From: CAYQAE01 sp964415445 [NCBI: uncultured archaeon]
GTDB lineage: Archaea > CAYQAE01
Assembly (NCBI GenBank): GCA_964415445.1
Contig: CAYQAE010000038.1
Location: forward strand, 5,327-18,194
Direction: 5' to 3'
DNA: 12,868 nt
Below are positions 1 through 5,963 of the stretch, piece by piece. Position 1 is the stretch's first letter; each line of letters begins with the position of its first letter. A program made the translations under genes and the position numbers. The notes below the pieces were generated by a model. The model was given only the letters and a program-made list of their open reading frames with translations. It searched no databases and was not told where the DNA came from.

Positions 1-355
1 TCGTATCAATAAATTTATCGGATTTTGTTGCATTAAAAACACAAGTAGTAGGAACAACCAATATCCCTTGTCTAATTCTTTTTGCAACCTCTTTCTCTAA
101 AAGAGTAGAATCTTTTGAATATTTTACCCAAATTTGAATTATTGCACCGACTCTACCATCAGGAGTATCATCTTCGCTCAACCAAGTTTCTATTCCACCT
201 TCTGATTCACCCAAAACAGTTAATGGCAAAGCAGTGGAATCATATGCAGCTTTTTTGAGTAATTTTTTATTTCTGGCAGTAATTATTAACCTACTATATA
301 GACCATCAAAAGCTTCACAAAAAGTATCTTCAATTTCAGCACTCATATTAATCAT
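1..355 (-). CDS. ftr: Formylmethanofuran:tetrahydromethanopterin formyltransferase, N-terminal part (C-terminus cut by window edge)
   Basis: Reverse-strand reading frame of 118 visible codons, open through the left edge, so only the N-terminal part of a roughly 300-residue enzyme is seen. Ftr is a cytosolic enzyme that moves the formyl group between formylmethanofuran and tetrahydromethanopterin, an early step of the archaeal methyl branch. Recognition is from family motifs I recall: EIEDTFCEAF at residues 7-16, LIITARN at 23-29, GESEGGIE at 49-56, DDTPDGRVG at 62-70, IIQIW at 72-76 and VPTTCVFN at 101-108, in the order and spacing of known Ftr proteins. Two in-frame ATGs exist, at 355 and 346; 355 gives an N-terminus of usual length before EIEDTF, and a stop lies just upstream (365-367). 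There is no Shine-Dalgarno sequence. It diverges from mtd, a later enzyme of the same pathway. Confidence 0.9.
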   Translation of the reverse strand, partial: MINMSAEIEDTFCEAFDGLYSRLIITARNKKLLKKAAYDSTALPLTVLGESEGGIETWLSEDDTPDGRVGAIIQIWVKYSKDSTLLEKEVAKRIRQGILVVPTTCVFNATKSDKFIDT

Positions 356-377
356 TTTGTCATTTTAATACTTAGAT

Positions 378-385
378 TTTTTAAA
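378..385 (-). promoter_or_regulatory. TATA box for ftr, leaderless spacing
   Basis: Read on the minus strand this is TTTAAAAA, a reasonable archaeal TATA element. Its centre is about 26 nt from the ftr ATG at 355, so transcription should begin at or next to the start codon. That fits the absence of a Shine-Dalgarno sequence. Placement is inferred from spacing only. Confidence 0.5.
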
Positions 386-387
386 TA
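380..387 (+). promoter_or_regulatory. TATA box for mtd
   Basis: TTTAAATA, a close match to the archaeal TATA consensus. Its centre at about 383.5 predicts a transcription start near 410, leaving a leader of about 20 nt that contains the mtd ribosome binding site. It overlaps the minus-strand TATA element of ftr, so the two promoters may compete for TBP. A second A/T-rich stretch at 394-410 lies too close to the start codon to fit as well. Confidence 0.5.
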
Positions 388-421
388 ATCCCTATTTATT
401 AATTAATAAACAATTCTAATT

Positions 422-427
422 GGAGAT
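422..427 (+). promoter_or_regulatory. Shine-Dalgarno sequence of mtd
   Basis: GGAGAT, with GGAG ending 5 nt before the ATG at 431. It supports 431 as the mtd start and shows that this gene, unlike the divergent ftr, probably has a leadered transcript. Confidence 0.6.
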
Positions 428-430
428 TAG

Positions 431-1243
431 ATGACAAATATTGGCCTCCTAAAGACAGGAAATATTGCTACATCCACTATGGTAGAACTATTATTAGATG
501 AGAGAGCTGATCGAAAAAATTTTAATGTAAGAGTAGTATCATCAGGTGCTAAATTAAGAGAAGAAGATGTTGATGAAATTATTCATAAACTATTTCAATT
601 TGATTTAGATTTAATCATATTTATAAGTCCAGATCTAAATACTAAGGGTCCAAAGAAAGCTTGTGAAATTCTAAATCAGAAAAAAATACCAACAATTGTA
701 ATAAGCGATTTTCCTTCAGCTAAATTGACAGATAAGTTAGATAGCCTAAATTTAGGATATATTATAATTAAAGGTGATCCTCTCATAGGAGCAAGAAGAG
801 AGTTTTTAGATCCAACTGAGATGGCAATATTCAATTCTCATTGTCTTCAAGTTCTATCAGTCTGTGGTGCGTTTAGAAAAGTCCATAAAGCAATTGATGA
901 GATAATTTACAACATAAAATCAAAAATCGAGCTTCCAAAGCTAATTTTAGATACAGATGAGGCAATAGAAGAGGGTGGATTTAAAAATCCATATGCAGAA
1001 TCAAAAGCAAGGGCTGCATATGAGCTAGCAAAATTAACAGAGAAATTATCATCCTACGCTTGCTTTAGAATTCATGAAAAAGAGGACTATATAAAAACTG
1101 CATCTTGCGCTCATGAAGTAATAAAAGCTGCAGCTAGGCTAGCTGAAGAGGCAAGAGAAATTGAAAAATCAAATAATTCAACCTTGAGAACACCGCATAA
1201 AAAAAATGGAAAAATAATTGAAAAAAGGGATTTATTAACCTAA
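431..1243 (+). CDS. mtd: F420-dependent methylenetetrahydromethanopterin dehydrogenase
   Basis: A 270-residue protein, the usual length for Mtd. The enzyme interconverts methylene- and methenyl-tetrahydromethanopterin using coenzyme F420 as hydride carrier, in the cytosol. Motifs match the Mtd family along the whole length: LLKTGNIATS at residues 6-15, LLDERADR at 21-28, GARREFLDP at 120-128 followed by EMAIFN, KNPYAE at 185-190, and a C-terminal stretch with AREIEKSN (241-248) and RTPH (253-256). No truncation or frameshift is seen. The start is supported by a GGAG ribosome binding site and by homology beginning at residue 3. It diverges from ftr and lies 375 bp upstream of cdhD on the same strand, so the locus is a Wood-Ljungdahl methyl-branch block. 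The identity also implies that the host makes F420. Confidence 0.95.
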   Translation: MTNIGLLKTGNIATSTMVELLLDERADRKNFNVRVVSSGAKLREEDVDEIIHKLFQFDLDLIIFISPDLNTKGPKKACEILNQKKIPTIVISDFPSAKLTDKLDSLNLGYIIIKGDPLIGARREFLDPTEMAIFNSHCLQVLSVCGAFRKVHKAIDEIIYNIKSKIELPKLILDTDEAIEEGGFKNPYAESKARAAYELAKLTEKLSSYACFRIHEKEDYIKTASCAHEVIKAAARLAEEAREIEKSNNSTLRTPHKKNGKIIEKRDLLT

Positions 1244-1504
1244 AAAGTCCGAACCAAAAATCGATAATAAACAATTTTAAGGGTTAAAAAAGCAATATAA
1301 TATCTTCTTAAATAACAGATTTAACAAGAATAATTAATAATATATTTCAAAAGAACCCGCTTTTAACTAATCAAAGAAGTAAAAAAAAGAGTATGGTGTT
1401 TGAAATTTTATTTTTGAAACTTAAAGGTTTTATGGTTGGCTTCTTTTAAAAAAAGCTTTGAAAAATTAAATAATTCTCTAATTAATTTTTTTGAATTCAA
1501 TTTG

Positions 1505-1516
1505 AACTTTAAAGTT
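1505..1516. repeat. Perfect 12-bp palindrome upstream of the cdhD TATA box
   Basis: AACTTTAAAGTT is a perfect inverted repeat ending 4 bp before the candidate cdhD TATA box, overlapping the position expected for the BRE. It could be an operator for a dimeric regulator. In such A/T-rich DNA it could also be chance. Confidence 0.35.
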
Positions 1517-1520
1517 AAAG

Positions 1521-1528
1521 ATATAAAA
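1521..1528 (+). promoter_or_regulatory. Candidate TATA box of the cdhDE operon
   Basis: ATATAAAA, preceded by purine-rich GTTAAAG as a possible BRE. Typical spacing places the transcription start near 1550, giving a leader of about 70 nt before the ATA start at 1619. No other TATA-like element here fits better, but the region is generally A/T-rich. Confidence 0.45.
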
Positions 1529-1604
1529 TTACATCTAAACAGAATTATACAAACCCAACATTAAAATTATCTATAACTGAATAAATTACAACAAAATAAA
1601 TACA

Positions 1605-1611
1605 GAGAGGT
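1605..1611 (+). promoter_or_regulatory. Shine-Dalgarno sequence deciding the cdhD start at ATA 1619
   Basis: GAGAGGT matches the anti-Shine-Dalgarno complement GGAGGT at five of its six last positions. It ends 7 nt before the ATA codon at 1619, an ideal distance. It has no ATG, GTG or TTG at a suitable distance in any useful frame, so it is the main evidence that translation of cdhD starts at 1619. Confidence 0.6.
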
Positions 1612-1618
1612 AATAAAA

Positions 1619-2602
1619 ATACCAAAATTAAACAAAAAATCCATTTCTAAAATAAATGAAGTTACCTTTGGCGCTACAAAATCAGAGGGAGGTAGTCGAA
1701 AAAATATAATAAAGATAGGTGGAGAAAATTCGCTACCATTTCACAATCTCGAACCAAAAAGTAGGAATAATTATATCGCAACAATGGACACTTTTGATAT
1801 GGCAATTAAAACTACAAAAGAAATAAAAAGAAATTTTGAAGATTCATGGGGAAATCCTATAGATTGTGCAAAAAAATGTGTAGACGATTTTGGAGCTGAA
1901 ATGATAACTATTCATCTAATTAGTACAGATCCAAAAATAAAAAATACTTCTAAATATGAAGCTGCAAATACTGTCGAAGATGTTTTGCAAGCAGTTGATG
2001 TTCCAATTGTAATTGGTGGGTCAGGTTCTCCAGAGAAAGATCCTGAAATACTAGAAAAAGCCGCAGAAGTATCAGAAGGAGAGAGAGTATTAATTGCTTC
2101 TGCAAATTTAAATATGGATTACAAAAGAATAACTAAAGCTGCAATAAAATATGGACATAATATACTCTCTTGGACACAGATGGATTTTAATGCACAAAGA
2201 TCTCTAAATAAAAAGATAATTGATATGGGTATGCCAAAGGATAGAATTGTAATAGATCCAACTACTGCTGCTTTGGGATATGGGCTAGAATATAGTATAA
2301 GTAATATTGAACGTATTCGCCTCTCTGCCTTAGATGGAGACTCCTTGATTCAGATGCCAATCTCTGCTGGAGTTAGTAACTCTTGGGGCGCTCGAGAAGC
2401 TTGGATGAAAAATGAAGAGTGGGGTCCAAGAAGATTGCGTGGACCTCTTTGGGAAGTATCAACTGGCCTAAGTTTACTCTTAAGTGGTGTAAATTTGTTT
2501 ATGATGCTGCATCCTTACTCTGTATCTTTATTTAAAGAAACAAGAAACAATATTTTATCTAGTAATATACCTAATTTATCATATGATTGGATAAAAATGT
2601 GA
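1619..2602 (+). CDS. cdhD: Acetyl-CoA decarbonylase/synthase delta subunit (corrinoid iron-sulfur protein, small subunit), apparent ATA start
   Basis: CdhD pairs with CdhE to form the corrinoid iron-sulfur protein that passes methyl groups between tetrahydropterin and acetyl-CoA synthase. Numbering from 1619 gives 327 residues, close to the 323 I recall for the bacterial AcsD homologue. N-terminal family motifs are present: VTFGATKSEGGSR at 15-27, IGGENSLPF at 33-41, then MDTFD from residue 56. Further on come the TIM-barrel motifs of archaeal CdhD: DPTTAALGYGLEYSIS, ERIRLSAL, QMPISAG, WGAREAW and GPLWEV. The first in-frame ATG is at 1784 and would delete 55 residues including two conserved motifs; no in-frame ATG, GTG or TTG lies between the stop at 1574 and 1784. 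ATA 1619, with a well-placed ribosome binding site, is the best start. A base error or an ATG-to-ATA mutation is the alternative. The stop overlaps the cdhE start region. Confidence 0.9.
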   Translation: MPKLNKKSISKINEVTFGATKSEGGSRKNIIKIGGENSLPFHNLEPKSRNNYIATMDTFDMAIKTTKEIKRNFEDSWGNPIDCAKKCVDDFGAEMITIHLISTDPKIKNTSKYEAANTVEDVLQAVDVPIVIGGSGSPEKDPEILEKAAEVSEGERVLIASANLNMDYKRITKAAIKYGHNILSWTQMDFNAQRSLNKKIIDMGMPKDRIVIDPTTAALGYGLEYSISNIERIRLSALDGDSLIQMPISAGVSNSWGAREAWMKNEEWGPRRLRGPLWEVSTGLSLLLSGVNLFMMLHPYSVSLFKETRNNILSSNIPNLSYDWIKM

Positions 2603-2607
2603 AATAT

Positions 2608-3951
2608 ATGAAAAAACTAAATCCTCTCCAAATTAATAAATTGCTTCCAAAGAAAAATTGCAAAAAATGTGGAAAAATTACATGTCTAGCTTTTGCAATT
2701 GCTCTACTTGATAGAAAAGCATCCTTAGATGAATGCAAGGTATTAGATCAAAATAATAAAGAAAAAATTAAACAATTAATTAGACCCAAAATTAGAGAAA
2801 TTAAAATTGGAAATTCTCTAAAGATAGGTGGGGAAGAAGTTTTATATAGACACAAATGGACCTTTTTTAATCAAACTGCCATAGCCATAGATATATCTGA
2901 TAATATGTCTAAAGAAAAAATAATAGAGAAAACTAAATTTGTAAAAAATTTCTTCTTTGAAAGAGTTGGTAGCAAATTAAGACTTGACGCTATTTCTCTA
3001 AGATGTGCATCAGGAGACAAACTTAAATTTATTGAAGCTCTAAAAGTTATAAAAGAAACTGCAGATATACCTACAATTTTATGTTCCCTTGATACAAAAA
3101 TTATAGATTATGCTCTTAAATTTTACAGTGAAAAAAGACCTCTAATTTATGCTGCAACAGAATATAATTACAAGCAAATGGCAGACCTTGCAAAAAAATA
3201 TAATTGCCCAATTGTAGTATCTAATAATAAAAAAATAATAGATCATTTTAAGCAAATTGGATTTGAAGATATTGTGCTAGATACAAAAACTTATCCAAAT
3301 GAAGGTATAAAGACTTCAATTTACAATTGGACTAAAGCGAGAAAAGAAGCAATATATAATGGAATAAATCCATATCCACAAATAACTCTTCCTATAACTT
3401 CATGGATAGATTCAAAAGATGAAGAAAAAACAAAAATTCAAGAAACAATACTTTCAATTTTATCTATCATAAGATATTCTGATATTATGATATTACATGC
3501 TTCTGATATATGGAAAATTCTGCCAATTATCACCTTAAGACAAAATATATACACAGACCCAAGAATTCCTTCAAAAGTAGATCCTGGCCTAAAAAAATTT
3601 GGAAATCCTGATAAAAATTCACCAGTATTTCTAACTACCAATTTTACACTAACATATTTTACAGTAGAGAATGATATTGAAGATTCTGAGACTGATTGTT
3701 ATCTACTTGTAGTAGATACAGAGGGGATAGGAGTTGAATCTGCTGCAGCAGGTGGACAACTATCTGCAGAAAAAATCTCAAAAATAATAAAAGATACAAA
3801 AATAGAAGATATTATCTCACATAGAAAAATAATTATACCCCAGATGGCAGCTAGGCTTAAGTGGGATATAGAAAATATAACAAATTGGAAAGTAATTATT
3901 GGACCAAGAGATTCATCAGCAATATCTAAATTTATTAAAAAAATGGATTAA
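2608..3951 (+). CDS. cdhE: Acetyl-CoA decarbonylase/synthase gamma subunit (corrinoid iron-sulfur protein, large subunit)
   Basis: A 447-residue protein, matching the roughly 446-residue AcsC/CdhE family. It binds the corrinoid cofactor that carries the methyl group and a low-potential [4Fe-4S] cluster that reactivates the cobalt. The cluster ligands are visible at the N-terminus as C18-x2-C21-x4-C26-x16-C43. A TIM-barrel domain follows, and the C-terminal B12-binding domain contains GVESAAAGGQLSAEKI and ends with IIPQMAARL, then WKVIIGPRDSSAI. No key residue is missing. ATG 2608 starts 5 nt after the cdhD stop and gives the family's usual N-terminus (KKLNPLQINKLLPKKNC). Earlier frame-compatible starts TTG 2587 and GTG 2599 overlap cdhD and add residues of no known value; GTG 2599 would be a 4-bp overlap. 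Translational coupling with cdhD is likely. Genes cdhA, B and C are not in the window. Confidence 0.93.
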   Translation: MKKLNPLQINKLLPKKNCKKCGKITCLAFAIALLDRKASLDECKVLDQNNKEKIKQLIRPKIREIKIGNSLKIGGEEVLYRHKWTFFNQTAIAIDISDNMSKEKIIEKTKFVKNFFFERVGSKLRLDAISLRCASGDKLKFIEALKVIKETADIPTILCSLDTKIIDYALKFYSEKRPLIYAATEYNYKQMADLAKKYNCPIVVSNNKKIIDHFKQIGFEDIVLDTKTYPNEGIKTSIYNWTKARKEAIYNGINPYPQITLPITSWIDSKDEEKTKIQETILSILSIIRYSDIMILHASDIWKILPIITLRQNIYTDPRIPSKVDPGLKKFGNPDKNSPVFLTTNFTLTYFTVENDIEDSETDCYLLVVDTEGIGVESAAAGGQLSAEKISKIIKDTKIEDIISHRKIIIPQMAARLKWDIENITNWKVIIGPRDSSAISKFIKKMD

Positions 3952-3952
3952 A

Positions 3953-4378
3953 TTAAAGACTTCCGTCTTTTGAAATACTCTCTACAATTCTATGTTTTTC
4001 TAGATCAAGATAATTCTTTATTGAAAAAACTCCAACTAACTTACCCTGCTCTTCAACTAATATATGTCTTATACCATGATTTGCCATCTTAACAAAAGCA
4101 TTTGATACGCTTTCTGAAGCTTCGACTTTATATAATTCCACAGACATAATGTCTCCTACTGTCATTTTATCTGTAGATAGACCCTTTGAAACTACTTTCT
4201 TTACAATATCTTTTTCTGTAACCATACCAAATGGGATATATCCCTTCACCACTACAAGACTTGCTATATCAAACTCAGTCATCTTTTTAGCTGCATGAGT
4301 TACTGTCTCATCAGGATCAATTGATACAACACCTTTAGTCATAAAGGCTCTAATTGGTTCTTGCAAATCTTTTGGCAT
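3953..4378 (-). CDS. Small protein with two CBS domains
   Basis: A 141-residue soluble protein consisting almost only of a CBS pair (Bateman module). CBS1 covers about residues 8-66 (starting IRAFMTKGVVSIDPDETV) and CBS2 about 74-128 (VGDIMSVELYKVEASESV). CBS pairs bind adenosine-containing ligands such as AMP, ATP or S-adenosylmethionine, and act as sensors. CBS1 has the ribose-binding type motif T54-x-x-D57 (GMVTEKDIV). In CBS2 the equivalent position reads S119-x-x-N122, so that site may bind differently. No catalytic or DNA-binding domain is attached, so the regulated partner is unknown. It diverges from the tandem phosphoesterase gene and shares its promoter. No Shine-Dalgarno sequence precedes ATG 4378, consistent with a leaderless mRNA. 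The stop lies 1 bp from that of convergent cdhE. Confidence 0.9.
   Translation of the reverse strand: MPKDLQEPIRAFMTKGVVSIDPDETVTHAAKKMTEFDIASLVVVKGYIPFGMVTEKDIVKKVVSKGLSTDKMTVGDIMSVELYKVEASESVSNAFVKMANHGIRHILVEEQGKLVGVFSIKNYLDLEKHRIVESISKDGSL
3955..3971 (+). terminator. Possible cdhE terminator hairpin inside the convergent gene
   Basis: AAAGAC, loop TTCC, GTCTTT, then one further T: a 6-bp perfect stem beginning 4 nt after the cdhE stop codon. It lies within the last codons of the convergent CBS-domain gene, whose stop is only 1 bp from the cdhE stop. Archaea often terminate at plain T-tracts, so the hairpin may be incidental. Confidence 0.35.
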
Positions 4379-4400
4379 AAATTATTCTGAGGAAATAAGA

Positions 4401-4408
4401 TTTATAAA
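4401..4408. promoter_or_regulatory. Symmetric bidirectional TATA box for the CBS gene and the phosphoesterase gene
   Basis: TTTATAAA is a perfect palindrome and a strong archaeal TATA element. Its centre (4404.5) is exactly midway between the two divergent start codons, 26.5 nt from the A of ATG 4378 (minus) and from the A of ATG 4431 (plus). That is the usual TATA-to-start-site distance, so both transcripts should be leaderless, and neither gene has a Shine-Dalgarno sequence. The plus-side flank GGAAATAAGA is the more purine-rich and BRE-like, which may bias direction toward the phosphoesterase. Confidence 0.65.
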
Positions 4409-4430
4409 ACTATAATCATTTTTTATATCC

Positions 4431-5963
4431 ATGGCCATATTAGACAGACCTATCCGCATAGTTCATATGAGTGATTTTCATATCACAGATGGTAGAACTT
4501 TTTGTGAAGATATTTTTTTAAAAGGAGCAGAGATAATAAATAATATTGATGCAGATTTATATATAATGACTGGTGATATTACCGATGCTGGCCTACGTCC
4601 AGAATATAAAAAGGCTAAAGAAATTCTTAAAAAATTTAGAAAGCCCATAATATATATAATAGGCAATCATGATTCACGAAATGTTGGAGAAGATCTTTTT
4701 AAAGAATATATCGGTCCTGCTGAAGAATTCATAAATCAAAATGGAATTTCCTTAATTACTGTAGATAGCACTATGCCGGATTTATCAGATGGAAAATTTG
4801 GAAGAATCCATCTAAAAGACACTATTGAAAAATTACACAAAATACCTAAAGATAATTTCAAAATAATTGCATTTCATCATCATCTGCTTCCTGTTCCCAA
4901 AACTGGACGTGAAAGAAATATACTAGTTGATGCAGGAGATGTATTAGAAGTAATTCTAAACTATAACGTAGATCTAATACTTACAGGACATAGACACTCC
5001 CCTAATGTCTATAAAATTGAAAATACAATTTTATCTAATGCAGGTAGTTTTTCTTGCAGAAAAATTAGAGCAGGATTTGATCATTCTTTCAATATTATCG
5101 ATATCAAACCAAATGGAGAGGTAATTACAAAAATAAAATCAATTGAGTCCAATGAAGAATCAATTTATATGAAAAAAAATCAGATAAAACCAAAAATTTA
5201 TCATACAGATGATGTTCTCGCAAGAATAGTTCATACTGCAGATTCTCACGTTACTGAAACTTCAGAGTTTAGGCCCGAATTACTTGATTTAGCTATAAAA
5301 AGGATAAATCATTTGCAACCAGATTTATTAATCCATGCTGGAGACTTAACTAATGATGGTTTGCCTGATTCATACAATCGAGCAAGTCAATACCTAGATA
5401 AAATAAAATGCGAAAAAGTTATAGTACCTGGACCTCATGATCTTTTGCATTTTGGATCTGATCTTTTTGAAGAAATAGTTGGAGATCTAAATCCTTCATT
5501 TAAATTAGACAATATTAATATAATAGGAATAAATTCAGCCCAAGTTGATTCCCAAACTGGTATTATTGGAAGAAGTGGGCTTAAAAGATTAATAAATAAA
5601 GTAAATGGAAATAGCAATAAGTATAATATTGTAGTTTTTCATCATCATTTAGTGCCAATACCACATACCAGAGAAAAAGATATTATCGAAGATGCAGGAG
5701 ATGTACTTAGAACACTTTGTGATCACCAAATTGATTTAGTGCTCACTGGACATAGGCATATAAGTTATTTAGCAAAAGTTGAAAATACAGTAATATTAAA
5801 TGCAGGAACTGTATCTTCAAGACGTATACAAACTAGATATTACAACACATTTAATATAATTGATATTTTAAAAAATGGAGTTATTAATATACGGGAGATG
5901 AGTATAGGAACTGGTCTGCAGAGATTTATAGGAATATATGATTTAAAGAATAAAGATTTATGA
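4431..5963 (+). CDS. Tandem two-domain metallophosphoesterase (class III phosphodiesterase-like)
   Basis: A 510-residue protein with two calcineurin-like phosphoesterase domains, about residues 8-240 and 263-500, similar enough to be an internal duplication. No signal peptide or membrane helix is seen, so it is probably cytosolic. Domain 1 has the full dinuclear metal-site set: D15-x-H17, GDITD (48-52), GNHD (78-81), HHH (149-151) and GHRH (186-189). Domain 2 has D271-x-H273, GDLTND (304-309), HHH (404-406) and GHRH (440-443), but GNHD is replaced by GPHD (334-337), losing the metal-bridging Asn. The motif layout resembles cyclic-nucleotide phosphodiesterases of the CpdA/Rv0805 type, but the substrate cannot be read from sequence. 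The start is supported by the TATA spacing and by IRIVHMSDFH beginning at residue 8. Its stop directly abuts that of the convergent giant gene. Confidence 0.9.
   Translation: MAILDRPIRIVHMSDFHITDGRTFCEDIFLKGAEIINNIDADLYIMTGDITDAGLRPEYKKAKEILKKFRKPIIYIIGNHDSRNVGEDLFKEYIGPAEEFINQNGISLITVDSTMPDLSDGKFGRIHLKDTIEKLHKIPKDNFKIIAFHHHLLPVPKTGRERNILVDAGDVLEVILNYNVDLILTGHRHSPNVYKIENTILSNAGSFSCRKIRAGFDHSFNIIDIKPNGEVITKIKSIESNEESIYMKKNQIKPKIYHTDDVLARIVHTADSHVTETSEFRPELLDLAIKRINHLQPDLLIHAGDLTNDGLPDSYNRASQYLDKIKCEKVIVPGPHDLLHFGSDLFEEIVGDLNPSFKLDNINIIGINSAQVDSQTGIIGRSGLKRLINKVNGNSNKYNIVVFHHHLVPIPHTREKDIIEDAGDVLRTLCDHQIDLVLTGHRHISYLAKVENTVILNAGTVSSRRIQTRYYNTFNIIDILKNGVINIREMSIGTGLQRFIGIYDLKNKDL

Larger units (their letters stand above)
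1244..1618. other. Non-coding gap between mtd and cdhD
   Basis: This 375-bp A/T-rich stretch has no convincing gene on either strand; the longest visible plus-strand frame is an 18-codon one at 1393. I see no tRNA and no cobalamin-riboswitch-like block. It presumably holds the mtd 3' end (T-rich tracts around 1411-1416 and seven Ts at 1486-1492 are possible terminators), a palindrome, a TATA box and the cdhD leader. The last 42 bp before 1619 are in frame with cdhD but carry no conserved sequence. Confidence 0.6.

Noticed and set aside
1393-1449. 18-codon plus-strand frame in the mtd-cdhD gap
   Set aside because: Too short, no ribosome binding site, no recognisable sequence.
1244-1618. Cobalamin riboswitch or other structured RNA upstream of cdhD
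   Set aside because: No conserved B12-box-like block or extended stems seen; the region is simple A/T-rich sequence.
1249-1760. Shared 11-mer CGAACCAAAAA after mtd and within cdhD
   Set aside because: One copy is coding; a short A-rich match in A/T-rich DNA is likely chance.
2587-2607. TTG 2587 or GTG 2599 as the cdhE start
   Set aside because: ATG 2608 gives the family-typical N-terminus before the iron-sulfur cysteines; earlier starts only add residues overlapping cdhD, although GTG 2599 cannot be fully excluded.
3438-3641. 67-codon minus-strand frame inside cdhE
   Set aside because: It lies wholly within the well-supported cdhE coding sequence and has no recognisable motif.
4478-4666. 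62-codon minus-strand frame inside the phosphoesterase gene
   Set aside because: Shadow of phosphoesterase domain 1, whose metal-site motifs are intact on the plus strand.
5435-5617. 60-codon minus-strand frame inside the phosphoesterase gene
   Set aside because: Antisense shadow of domain 2 with no motif of its own.
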